The notes under the pieces are model-generated. The model was not told the DNA's origin. It worked only from the letters and a program-made list of their open reading frames with translations, and searched no databases. DNA of 14,403 nucleotides, taken from the NCBI GenBank assembly GCA_035415725.1, contig DAOOGN010000102.1, forward strand, positions 1 through 14,403. Direction: 5' to 3'. Source of the DNA: DSWT01 sp035415725 (lineage in GTDB: Bacteria > Chloroflexota > Anaerolineae > B4-G1 > SLSP01). Below are positions 6,689-13,838 of this stretch, piece by piece (within the stretch, counting starts at the first letter, position 1; every line of letters starts with the position of its first letter). Made by a program: the position numbers and the translations under genes.

Positions 6689-7354
6689 TCAGCTCCCTAT
6701 GAAAGAAAAGACCAGGCGGAATAACTCCGACCAGCGTTCAACCCACAGCGTCAAACCGGACGTGATGGCTCCGGCAAAGGCCGCCGCCAAAGCCACAATG
6801 ATAAAAAATTGCCCGATGCGTTGCAGCCACCGCGTCGCAGGTTTGACTTCACCCTCACGCGCTCTGTCGCGGGGCGAAAACATCAGCAGCGCCGTCACCG
6901 TCCCTATCAGCATCACAACGCCCTGCAGCAACCCCCCGAAGCTTTCCAACGTCAGAGCGTTACCCGCGGCCTGAACTTGGGGGAAGACGGTTCCCAGCAA
7001 GGCTCCGGCTATGGCGACCGCCGCGCCGGTCCCCAAAAGGTATCCCATGGGGATATTTCCCAGGGCCGCAAAGCGTCCCAGCCATTGGGTGGAGGAAAAC
7101 CCTTTGAAGAGCAGCAATATCCCCAAGAGCAGGGGAATAAAATAGAAGATTTTCACACCAGAGGATTCGACAGTACGCGCCTGGCCCAGCCAATCCACCC
7201 ACAAAAAGCGCAGAGCCATCCCCATCACGTAGCCCGCACCACTGCCCACCAACAAAGCCAATACCCAGCGGTAGAGAACGTTGTCGCCGAGCAGGTAACT
7301 GAAGATAATGATCGTAAGCGCTGCGCCCACAATCAGGCCGATTAGATCAGGCAT
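6689..7354 (-). CDS. Six-helix membrane protein of the operon (221 aa)
   Basis: I place the start at the ATG at 7354 because GGGAGG lies 6 bases upstream. An in-frame ATG at 7369 lacks a Shine-Dalgarno sequence, and the reading frame open to 7420 overlaps the previous gene. The 221-residue product has about six membrane helices (roughly 3-22, 28-50, 69-85, 100-122, 140-159, 180-200). A charged loop at 161-176 (SPRDRAREGEVKPATRW) is predicted to be cytoplasmic. I recognise no transporter or enzyme signature. It lies between the zinc-ribbon/PDWL protein (19 bases upstream) and the MutL-like gene (3 bases downstream), so it is likely a membrane anchor or channel-like part of the same assembly. 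Confidence 0.8.
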   Translation of the reverse strand: MPDLIGLIVGAALTIIIFSYLLGDNVLYRWVLALLVGSGAGYVMGMALRFLWVDWLGQARTVESSGVKIFYFIPLLLGILLLFKGFSSTQWLGRFAALGNIPMGYLLGTGAAVAIAGALLGTVFPQVQAAGNALTLESFGGLLQGVVMLIGTVTALLMFSPRDRAREGEVKPATRWLQRIGQFFIIVALAAAFAGAITSGLTLWVERWSELFRLVFSFIGS

Positions 7355-7373
7355 CCCTATGCCTCCCATCGCG

Positions 7374-9749
7374 TTAAGCGGCCCCCTTCTTGCCGCGCGC
7401 CAAATAGTACAGCAGGCCAAAAATCAACAGAGCTAGAGCAGCCCAATGGGTCAACAACAGGGCATCCAGTTGACGATTGAGAGCAGCGCTGGTCGAATTT
7501 CGCAGTTCACGATAGGCCACGACATCGGGGAAGCCGACCAGCCATCCGGCCACGAGCGGAGTTGCCAGGTAAGGCGACGCCAGCGGCCCGACTGAGGCAC
7601 TTATGCCTATCCCCATCGGGAGCGAGACGCCGGAGTGCAAGGCGCCATTTTGCTCCACCCACCAACGCAAGCACTCTGTCCGTGCTGTCACCACAACGAG
7701 TAATCTGGCCTCTTTCAACCCTTCACTCAAAAAGACGGCCACTCCGCTGGACGAACCGGGCAAATAGATCGTCTGTGCCGATGACGGGGGCGCCTGCCCC
7801 GGCGTGACCAGTAACCCCTGCGCCAACGCGATGCCTTCCGGCAGGGTACTGACCATCACCAAATGGGCCTCTCTGGCTTGGAGATGCTCTACCAATGCTT
7901 TGGCGATAGGCGTCATTTCACCGGCTTCGGCAAGACCATACTCGACGGCAACGACCACTGTATCCCCCGGCTGTAAAGCCTCCATAGCTTCATAGAGATT
8001 CCCGATATGGGGTTGGTTGAGCGCCTGTGACATCCGCGTACCCGGCAAGAGGAATCCGGCGACGGTGACGGCCATCAATATCAGCGTGACGATCCAGCGC
8101 GTGGCCATTTCGCCCTCGCCGGAGCCGGCGCGTTGCTGCATCACCGGGCGTTGGATACTGCGCGGCTGTTCTAGCAGTTCTTGCCAGAGTTGCGCCTGCG
8201 CCATGACAGGTTCCGGGATCATGGGAACGGGAGCGGCCGCGAAATCCGCCGGCATATCCACGAGAGATCCGGGTGGCAGCACACCGGCGATGCCGGCCAG
8301 CGGGCCTTCCGTTTCGGTCACCGCCGGGAACAAGGCTTTTTCGGCCGCGTGTTCGGCGGTCGTAGCCGGCCGCAGTTCCTGCACCCAGTCGGGGATTTCA
8401 GCCTGCACTAACCGGCCAGTTGCACCCGGCGCTGCAGCGGGCGTCGTTGCTGCTTCAGGCAGTGGCGGCAACGGGCTGGTCCCCGGCGGACGTAGTTCCT
8501 GGAGCCAGGCCGGCACTTCGGCCCGCGCCAAACCCTCATCGGCAAGGGCCAGCTCTTCTTCAGCGGAAGGTTGAGCCGGCTCAACCGGCGTTAAATCTTT
8601 TAGCCAATCCGGCATAGGACTTTCTGTGGAAACAACTTCCGGCGTTTCAGCTTCGCCGAACAGGGACGTTTCCGCCTTTTCGACCGTCCTATCGACCTCG
8701 GTCTCTTCGGCAAAGGCCGGTGTAGCCGCCGTTGGCGTGGCGACTTCAGCCGGAGGTTGGATGTCTCTCAGCCAGTCCGGTACGGCTTCGGCGGTCGGCG
8801 CGGGCTGCGTCGGTGCAGAGGAAGGTTCCTCTTCGGGGAGTATCCCCACCAGCCAGTCCGGTACGGCTTCGGCGGTCGGCGCGGGCTGCGTCGGTGCATA
8901 GGGGGGTTCCTCTTCGGGGAGTATCCCCGCCAGCCAGTCCGGTACGGCTTCGTGCGCTGCTTCGGAGACAGAAGGCGTCGACGGCATCACACTTTCAGGA
9001 GCAAGATGTGGCACGGGCGGCACTTCTTCCGCTTCGACCGGTGACGGTGCGCCCTCCTCGCTCCCCTGCAACAACCAGGCGGGGAGTTCTTGTATCCCGG
9101 TCTCTAGGAACGGGGCAGGCTCATCAGCATTGGCGAGTAACCAGGATGGCAGGCTGTGCTGTTCCTGCGACTCACGGGCCGTTGGAGCATCGGCGTTGGC
9201 GAGCAACCAGGCCGGCATCTCTGCACCTGCTTCCGGCATATACGCCGCCGGCTCTGCGAAGCCCTCCGTCGAAGACTCGGACCATGGAGCGGCTTCTTCG
9301 TTCAACAGGGTACCAGGTGTCAGTTCCTCCGCGGTCGCGCCGGCAATCCAGTCCGGCAATTCCGCCATGGCCGGCGACTCCGGCGCTGCTGCCGGTTCGG
9401 GTGTCACCATGCCGGTAAGCCAGTCCGGCAGTTCGGCAGGCGCCAACATTTCTTCTGACGGCTCGACCGCGGCCTCTTCAGAAATATCCGGAGCTTCCGC
9501 CAGGATGTCGGACAGCCAATCCGGCGCTGCGGCGGGCGCAGGTTCTGCGCCCCCAGGCGCGGCTATCGGTTCGGCAGTGGACTCTTCCGTCAGTTCCAGC
9601 AGCCAGTCCGGCAATTCTGCCCCTTCAGGCGTCTCCCCGGCCAACGGTTGTCCCGTGGGGGATAAAGCCGCGCCACAGTAGAGGCAGACACGGCTGTCGT
9701 CTTGATTCATCTTGCCACATCGAGGACAACGGATCATGGTCACACTCAC
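7374..9749 (-). CDS. Zinc-ribbon, PDWL-repeat membrane protein (791 aa)
   Basis: Residues 8-25 form a zinc ribbon (CPRC, 10 residues, CLYC). Residues 40-460 are an acidic Ala/Pro/Glu-rich, probably disordered arm carrying about 13 copies of a short motif of the type [LVAM]P[DAS]W[LIV], followed by a hydrophobic residue: near 46, 76, 107, 131, 179, 201, 223, 270, 297, 324, 380, 413 and 453. A helix spans about 552-569, then comes a 190-residue alpha/beta domain, predicted external, and a second helix (about 767-783) with a basic tail RGKK. Positive-inside logic puts the zinc ribbon and arm in the cytoplasm. The frame starts with GTG at 9749, whose GTGA overlaps the stop of the preceding gene; ATG at 9737 is an alternative, and neither has a strong ribosome site. 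I infer a scaffold whose repeated Trp motif docks a partner. I know of no described family with this layout. Confidence 0.85.
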   Translation of the reverse strand: MSVTMIRCPRCGKMNQDDSRVCLYCGAALSPTGQPLAGETPEGAELPDWLLELTEESTAEPIAAPGGAEPAPAAAPDWLSDILAEAPDISEEAAVEPSEEMLAPAELPDWLTGMVTPEPAAAPESPAMAELPDWIAGATAEELTPGTLLNEEAAPWSESSTEGFAEPAAYMPEAGAEMPAWLLANADAPTARESQEQHSLPSWLLANADEPAPFLETGIQELPAWLLQGSEEGAPSPVEAEEVPPVPHLAPESVMPSTPSVSEAAHEAVPDWLAGILPEEEPPYAPTQPAPTAEAVPDWLVGILPEEEPSSAPTQPAPTAEAVPDWLRDIQPPAEVATPTAATPAFAEETEVDRTVEKAETSLFGEAETPEVVSTESPMPDWLKDLTPVEPAQPSAEEELALADEGLARAEVPAWLQELRPPGTSPLPPLPEAATTPAAAPGATGRLVQAEIPDWVQELRPATTAEHAAEKALFPAVTETEGPLAGIAGVLPPGSLVDMPADFAAAPVPMIPEPVMAQAQLWQELLEQPRSIQRPVMQQRAGSGEGEMATRWIVTLILMAVTVAGFLLPGTRMSQALNQPHIGNLYEAMEALQPGDTVVVAVEYGLAEAGEMTPIAKALVEHLQAREAHLVMVSTLPEGIALAQGLLVTPGQAPPSSAQTIYLPGSSSGVAVFLSEGLKEARLLVVVTARTECLRWWVEQNGALHSGVSLPMGIGISASVGPLASPYLATPLVAGWLVGFPDVVAYRELRNSTSAALNRQLDALLLTHWAALALLIFGLLYYLARGKKGAA
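8787..8948 (-). repeat. 81-bp in-frame tandem repeat in the PDWL arm
   Basis: Two adjacent 81-base units encode residues 268-294 and 295-321, which differ at only 3 of 27 residues (AVPDWL, GILPEEEP and APTQPAPTAE shared). The DNA is also nearly identical, implying recent duplication. A third, diverged unit starts at residue 322. It shows how the PDWL copy number could grow or shrink by slippage or recombination. Confidence 0.85.
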
Positions 9750-10360
9750 TCATCGCTATGCGGTCGGTCAAAGCCGAGGATCACTCGTAGACCGGTTAAT
9801 GTGACGCCCAGGGCCACCCCTAGCATAAGCCCGCGCATCCCCCCCGTCGCCAGAGTGTCAACGCCCTGCCGGAGCGCCGCGAGCATATCCGGATAAAAAC
9901 TATACGCGACAGTCGTCAACAGGACAATCGCCGCCGCGATCACGAAAATGACCCCACCGATGGTACGTCGCACGCGCATAAGGCGCATGCCGGCAACGAT
10001 CAACGTCACCGCCGTCAACGCGAGCAGCGCCGATTCTCCGGGAACCAGGACACTATTCACCAATTGCTGCGTCCAGGCTCCTGCGGCACCTTGCCACAGC
10101 ACCAGCGCCAAAGTTCCCAGGGCCGACACGATGACCAGAAGACTGGTAATTTTGTTCTTGCGCGCCCGGCTCAGGCGAAGTATATGCACACGCAAGAGAC
10201 TCATGTACGCCAGGAGCAGTGCAAACACGGCCAGCACGGTTGCCCACCGCAGGAGAAAATCCCGCAACAGGATAAGAAAATCCACGGGCAGAAGATAACC
10301 CAACAAGACCAGCAGCCCCACGAGCATAGCCACGACGGTCGGGAGAAAACGTTTGAACAT
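9746..10360 (-). CDS. Six-helix membrane protein of the operon (204 aa)
   Basis: The product is 204 residues with about six membrane helices (roughly 5-25, 38-58, 71-90, 107-127, 133-153, 172-196). Basic loops at 60-70 (LRLSRARKNK) and 126-133 (RLMRVRRT) fit the positive-inside rule. It has no recognised family signature. Its ATG directly abuts the stop codon of the DUF6754-like gene, and its stop overlaps the GTG start of the zinc-ribbon/PDWL gene, so translation is probably coupled. It resembles the 221-residue protein in size and helix number, but I see no clear sequence similarity between them. Confidence 0.82.
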   Translation of the reverse strand: MFKRFLPTVVAMLVGLLVLLGYLLPVDFLILLRDFLLRWATVLAVFALLLAYMSLLRVHILRLSRARKNKITSLLVIVSALGTLALVLWQGAAGAWTQQLVNSVLVPGESALLALTAVTLIVAGMRLMRVRRTIGGVIFVIAAAIVLLTTVAYSFYPDMLAALRQGVDTLATGGMRGLMLGVALGVTLTGLRVILGFDRPHSDE

Positions 10361-11122
10361 CTATGCCCCTCCCAACAATGAGATCAAGGCCGTGAGGACA
10401 ATTCCGCCGATGACCAACCAGCGCAAAACATCCTGCGTTCCCAGGCTGGCGAAGTTGGCGGAGCGCTGCAACACTTCTGCCCCACCGGCAAACATATCCT
10501 CACCCATCACCAACTGCTCTGCACCCAAAGCGGGATACAGTGCTCCCAAGCCTTGAGGAGACGTCGTCCCGCCCATAGAATGGATGTTGCGTCTTTCCGC
10601 CGCTGCCGTCAGCAAAGTCGCCTCCTGGGTGAAAGCACCCAACACAATGTTCGAGCCTAAGCCGCCGTCGGCGAGGTAGGTGGCGGCCATCGCCGCATAC
10701 GTCACCGGCGAGGCCGCTGTGAATTGCACCGTAACCGGTCGATAGAGGTCGGCGCTTCCAAGGCGGGCATAAGCGCGACGCATCCAATCGCTTGCCAGCA
10801 GGTAAAGCGTGGGGTCGCTCGTGGTGATGAGGGGAGGAGTATCATAGGCGGCGGACAGGTCAAGCAGTGCGTGCAGTCCTTGCAGGGCGGCCACCGATGT
10901 CATAGCCTCATCGCCGATCAGGCTACCATTGCCGATGGCAATGTGAATGGCTGCACCTTCCTCGGCCACGCGCCCAACCTCATCGCTCAGCGCGCGGAAA
11001 ACAGGAAAAGAGCGTATTTGCGGCGGTTTGCTCCGGTAGCGTATGCCATAAACGGACAAGAGGATTATGCCGAGCAGGACAAATCCCAGGGCCAGAAGTT
11101 GCATCAGGGTTTGATTGAGCAT
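10361..11122 (-). CDS. DUF6754-like membrane protein (253 aa)
   Basis: An N-terminal helix (about 7-28) is followed by a soluble alpha/beta domain (about 35-225) and a C-terminal helix (about 233-251). The domain contains VGRVAEEGAAIHIAIGNGSL and a Gly-rich segment ADGGLGSNIVLGAFTQEA, which match my recollection of the DUF6754 family of unknown function; I am not certain of that assignment. The start is ATG at 11122, overlapping the preceding stop by one base (TGATG), with GAGG about 7 bases upstream; the GTG one codon earlier is possible. The architecture (helix, external alpha/beta domain, helix) parallels the C-terminal part of the 791-residue protein in the same operon. Confidence 0.75.
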   Translation of the reverse strand: MLNQTLMQLLALGFVLLGIILLSVYGIRYRSKPPQIRSFPVFRALSDEVGRVAEEGAAIHIAIGNGSLIGDEAMTSVAALQGLHALLDLSAAYDTPPLITTSDPTLYLLASDWMRRAYARLGSADLYRPVTVQFTAASPVTYAAMAATYLADGGLGSNIVLGAFTQEATLLTAAAERRNIHSMGGTTSPQGLGALYPALGAEQLVMGEDMFAGGAEVLQRSANFASLGTQDVLRWLVIGGIVLTALISLLGGA

Positions 11123-11394
11123 CACTGTACCTCACCCTCGCGCAGATAGCGCTGGAGTTGCTGAAGCGCCTCCGGCTCTTCCAGAGCTTCGGCGAACGGC
11201 GCGAGCATCTCCTTGCCGAAAAATGGCGTCAACATCCACAGGATTTGTCCCCCGACAAATCCCCATAACTGAAGCACATCCAGGAGAGGGATCGCCGCCT
11301 CCGCAAGGCCATGTTCCCGGATCATAACGGCCCAACGTTCAATCTGTGCCGGAAGCAGATGTTCACCCTCCACGGCGTACTCCCCCCATCCCAT
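11122..11394 (-). CDS. Small protein at the head of the operon (90 aa)
   Basis: The ATG at 11394 is preferred because AGGA lies 6 bases upstream; an in-frame ATG at 11412 has no ribosome site. The product is 90 residues with charged ends and a central amphipathic-to-hydrophobic stretch (LLDVLQLWGFVGGQILWMLTPFF in total, mid-protein), which could be one membrane segment or a buried helix pair. It has no Cys and no recognised motif. Its stop overlaps the start of the DUF6754-like gene, supporting a real gene in the operon. The function is unknown. Confidence 0.7.
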   Translation of the reverse strand: MGWGEYAVEGEHLLPAQIERWAVMIREHGLAEAAIPLLDVLQLWGFVGGQILWMLTPFFGKEMLAPFAEALEEPEALQQLQRYLREGEVQ

Positions 11395-11454
11395 GCGTTG
11401 TCCTGTCCCCATAAAGCGATAACGTCAGGTAAAACAAACTTTGAATTAGCTCAA

Positions 11455-11482
11455 GTTATGAGTATCTATTCAGGTTTGTAAA
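11455..11482 (-). promoter_or_regulatory. Possible promoter of the seven-gene operon
   Basis: On the minus strand TTTACA (11482-11477), a 16-base spacer and CATAAC (11460-11455) give a plausible sigma70-type promoter with a leader of about 55 bases. The -10 region overlaps the left end of the MITE-like element, so the element may supply the promoter. The -10 match is only four of six. Confidence 0.35.
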
Positions 11483-11564
11483 CCTGGCGAAGCCACTTGT
11501 TCCCTCTAGCAGGTCCTGCGCAAATTTTGGTATGCCAGGTGCTCTTGGATGACGAGATACTCAT
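11458..11564. mobile_element. MITE-like element with 10-bp terminal inverted repeats
   Basis: ATGAGTATCT (11458-11467) and AGATACTCAT (11555-11564) are perfect inverted repeats enclosing 107 bases that encode no protein. GTT occurs on both outer flanks (11455-11457 and 11565-11567), a possible 3-bp target duplication. Inside, CAGGTTTGTAAACCTG (11471-11486) is a near-palindrome. A random pair of 10-mers at this distance is possible but not expected. No second copy is in the window. Confidence 0.45.
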
Positions 11565-11578
11565 GTTTCTATAGGCCC

Positions 11579-11607
11579 CATTCCCCCTGCCCCCCAGGAA
11601 GGGGAAT
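11579..11607. repeat. Hairpin 0 of module, copy 2
   Basis: ATTCCCC pairs with GGGGAAT across about 14 bases immediately before the large palindrome. It occupies the same place as the CCTCTTTCCC/GGGAAAGAGG hairpin in copy 1. Confidence 0.5.
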
Positions 11608-11611
11608 TTTT

Positions 11612-11654
11612 GTGGAGGTGTGGCGGGCGGCGAAGCCGCCCGCCACACCTCCAC
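11612..11654. repeat. Hairpin 1 of module, copy 2: perfect 20-bp palindrome
   Basis: Arms 11612-11631 and 11635-11654 are perfect 20-bp complements around a GAA loop, with a GGCGGGCGGC/GCCGCCCGCC core. TTTTT follows on the plus strand (11655-11659), so it could terminate rightward transcription, but no rightward gene lies upstream. A short-arm C/G-rich segment follows (11661-11690) as a degraded equivalent of hairpin 2. Confidence 0.75.
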
Positions 11655-11742
11655 TTTTTCGCCCCCTGCTCCTCTGCTTGTGGGGGAGAAGAAGGCTGGG
11701 GGATGAGAGGGTCAGCACCTATGGCCGCAGTGTCAACCCATG

Positions 11743-11802
11743 ATGCACCTTCCCCAAAGTCCTACTTGCAACCTGACAAGGACGGCTGAATAGTTACATT
11801 TT
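11743..11802. repeat. Dispersed intergenic repeat, copy B
   Basis: This is the partner of copy A at 1-60 (80% by hand alignment, no gaps). It lies about 90 bases after the second multi-hairpin module. Imperfect similarity between 11444-11459 and 11804-11819 (AATTAGCT/AGTTAGCT then AGTTAT) frames the whole 11.4-11.8 kb block, perhaps marking the limits of a larger composite intergenic element. Confidence 0.6.
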
Positions 11803-11888
11803 AAGTTAGCTACAGTTATTGTATCACAACGCGGAAGGATGTGCAACTGAGGCTTTCATCAAAGAGCCCAAACAAAGGCAAATCGTGC

Positions 11889-11916
11889 TTGACAGACCCT
11901 ACAATCACGCTATAAT
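11889..11916 (+). promoter_or_regulatory. Strong sigma70-type promoter of rpmG
   Basis: Consensus TTGACA (11889-11894), a 16-base spacer and consensus TATAAT (11911-11916). It predicts a leader of about 45 bases before the rpmG start. This is the best promoter in the window, as expected for a ribosomal protein gene. Confidence 0.88.
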
Positions 11917-11969
11917 AAGCGCCGTTTAACGTTTACGGGCATTATCGTCTCGAGTCAGGAGGAAGCATT

Positions 11970-12134
11970 ATGGCGAAGAAAAAAGGGGTTCGCGTTCTCA
12001 TTAAGATGAAGAGCACCGAGAGTGGTCATATGTACTACACAGAGAAGAACCGGCGCAATGATCCGCAGCGGCTGGAGATGCGGCGGTATGATCCCTTTGT
12101 GCGCAAGCACGTGATTTATCGCGAAGCCAAGTAA
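11970..12134 (+). CDS. rpmG: Large ribosomal subunit protein bL33
   Basis: A 54-residue, strongly basic protein beginning MAKKKGVRVLIKMKSTE, with the bL33 hallmark YYTEKNRRNDPQRLEMRRYDP and ending REAK. It is a structural protein of the 50S subunit near the E site. It has no Cys, so it is the zinc-independent (C-minus) form. AGGAGG lies 8 bases before the ATG, and the promoter is near consensus. The common neighbours secE and nusG are absent; instead the gene is followed by a terminator-like hairpin and pyruvate kinase. Confidence 0.95.
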   Translation: MAKKKGVRVLIKMKSTESGHMYYTEKNRRNDPQRLEMRRYDPFVRKHVIYREAK

Positions 12135-12152
12135 GAGCGATAAGGTGGATGG

Positions 12153-12190
12153 CAAACCCGGTACAAACCAGTGTACCGGGTTTGTTTTGT
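12153..12190 (+). terminator. Rho-independent terminator or attenuator between rpmG and pyk
   Basis: A perfect 13-bp stem (12153-12165 with 12172-12184) with a 6-base loop, followed by TTTTGTGTT. It ends about 19 bases before the pyk ribosome binding site. There is little room for a separate pyk promoter, so partial read-through is likely. Confidence 0.8.
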
Positions 12191-12215
12191 GTTAGACTAG
12201 GCAAGGAGGTCTCCT

Positions 12216-13838
12216 GTGCCGCTCACAAAAATAGTCTGCACCTTGGGTCCTGCCACCGCATCCCCCGATGTGCTGCGGGCCATGATCCGCGCGGGGATGA
12301 CCGTCGCCCGCCTCAACTTCTCCCACAGCGACGCCGCCGACACACGACAAACGGCGGCGTTGGTGCGTCGCATCGCCGCCGAAGAAGGCCGCCACATCGC
12401 GTTGATGGGCGACCTGCAAGGCCCGAAGATCCGCGTCGGGCATCTGCCCGCAGAAGGCATCCGACTCGAAGACAATGCCCTCGTTACCCTTACCACAGAG
12501 CCGATCCAGAACCCCCAAACGGAAATCCCTTTCCCGCACGCCGAGATTATCCCCGATGTGCGCGTTGGCGATCACATTCTGTTGGATGATGGCGCGCTGG
12601 AGCTGATCGTCACCGCTGCTACGCCGACATGCCTGCACTGCCGCGTGGTCGTCGGCGGCCTGCTCAGCTCGAACAAAGGCGTCAATCTGCCGGGCGCGCC
12701 GCTGAAGATCCCCGCGCTGACCGAAAAGGACCGGGCAGACGCACTCGTGGCGTTGGAATTGGCGTTGGATTACCTGGCCCTTTCTTTCGTCCGGCGCGCC
12801 GCCGACATCGTCGAGTTGGAGGACTATCTTTACGCGCACAGCGAAGAATCCCCGCAGCGCCAGACCGGCAACAATCCCCCGTGCATCCCCGGCATTGTCG
12901 CCAAAATCGAGAAACCCGAGGCCCTCGCCGACCTGGAAGCGATTGCCCGGGCTGCGGATGCCGTGATGGTCGCGCGCGGCGATCTGGGCGTGGAAATAAG
13001 CCCGGAACAGGTACCGCTGGTGCAAAAGCAGATTATCCATCTATGCAACCGCCTGGGGAAGCCGGTCATCACGGCGACGCAAATGTTGCAGTCGATGATG
13101 GAGAACCCTCGCCCCACACGCGCGGAAGCATCGGATGTCGCCAACGCGATTCTCGACGGCAGTGATGCGGTGATGCTCTCCGGGGAAACGTCAGTGGGCA
13201 AATACCCCGTTGAATCCGTGCAGATGATGGCGAAGATCGCCCAAAGTGTGGAGGATTCACCACATTTCCCTTACAACCAACTACTGGAGCTGGGGAAAAA
13301 GGTGACAGATGCGCCGGATGCCGTCATCATCTCCGGCGCAATCAGCCAGGCCACGGTGGTGCTCGCGGAGGCAGCATGGGCGACGGCGATCCTCACGTCG
13401 ACGGAATCGGGGCGCACGGCGCGATTGGTGGCTCGTCACCGTCCGCGCATACCGTTGTTGGGGATGACACCCTTCGCAGCAACGGCCCGGCGGTTGCAGT
13501 TGATCTGGGGAGTCATCCCTACGGTGGTCGCTCCCTTTAACGATACCGACCAGATGATCCAGACAATGGTGCAGGCAGCCGTGGCGCAGAATTATGTCAC
13601 CGTGGGCAACAATGTGATCCTGACCGCCGGGATTCCCTTTGCCTTCCACGGTGTCACCAACATGGTGAAGGTGCATACTGTACGCGCGGAGGATGTAAAA
13701 GCGGAGGATGTAGATGGACTCACGGTTGAGGCATTGCCGCCGCAGGCAGTTCCACCTCACGATCCAGCACCGGTTCCACGACATGCGTCCCCTGCGAAGC
13801 ACCGCAGTATGGACACAAGTTCCAGTCCAACTGTATGA
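12216..13838 (+). CDS. pyk: Pyruvate kinase, predicted K+-independent type, with extended C-terminus
   Basis: Converts phosphoenolpyruvate and ADP to pyruvate and ATP, the last step of glycolysis. The 540-residue product starts with GTG (AAGGAGGT 5 bases upstream). Visible motifs: KIVCTLGPAT (5-14), RLNFSHS (32-38), GDLQGPKIRVG (65-75), the B domain (about 75-170), AKIEKPEA with catalytic Lys230 and metal ligand Glu232, RGDLGVE with Asp256, ITATQMLQSM and the SGETSVGKYP segment. The PK_C allosteric domain follows (about 365-489), ending VKVHTV. Leu67/Gln68/Lys71 in place of the Thr/Lys/Glu of K+-dependent enzymes match the K+-independent class, as in E. coli PykA. Residues 490-540 are an extra low-complexity tail; the last 39 lie opposite the convergent zinc-ribbon gene, so the tail is probably not conserved. 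Confidence 0.96.
   Translation: MPLTKIVCTLGPATASPDVLRAMIRAGMTVARLNFSHSDAADTRQTAALVRRIAAEEGRHIALMGDLQGPKIRVGHLPAEGIRLEDNALVTLTTEPIQNPQTEIPFPHAEIIPDVRVGDHILLDDGALELIVTAATPTCLHCRVVVGGLLSSNKGVNLPGAPLKIPALTEKDRADALVALELALDYLALSFVRRAADIVELEDYLYAHSEESPQRQTGNNPPCIPGIVAKIEKPEALADLEAIARAADAVMVARGDLGVEISPEQVPLVQKQIIHLCNRLGKPVITATQMLQSMMENPRPTRAEASDVANAILDGSDAVMLSGETSVGKYPVESVQMMAKIAQSVEDSPHFPYNQLLELGKKVTDAPDAVIISGAISQATVVLAEAAWATAILTSTESGRTARLVARHRPRIPLLGMTPFAATARRLQLIWGVIPTVVAPFNDTDQMIQTMVQAAVAQNYVTVGNNVILTAGIPFAFHGVTNMVKVHTVRAEDVKAEDVDGLTVEALPPQAVPPHDPAPVPRHASPAKHRSMDTSSSPTV

Noticed and set aside
8787..8948. Tandem repeat considered as a CRISPR-like array
   Set aside because: Only two units, in frame within a coding repeat, with no spacers.
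12192..13040. Minus-strand open frame of 282 codons inside pyk
   Set aside because: It is antisense to well-conserved pyruvate kinase motifs, with no independent ribosome site or protein signature.
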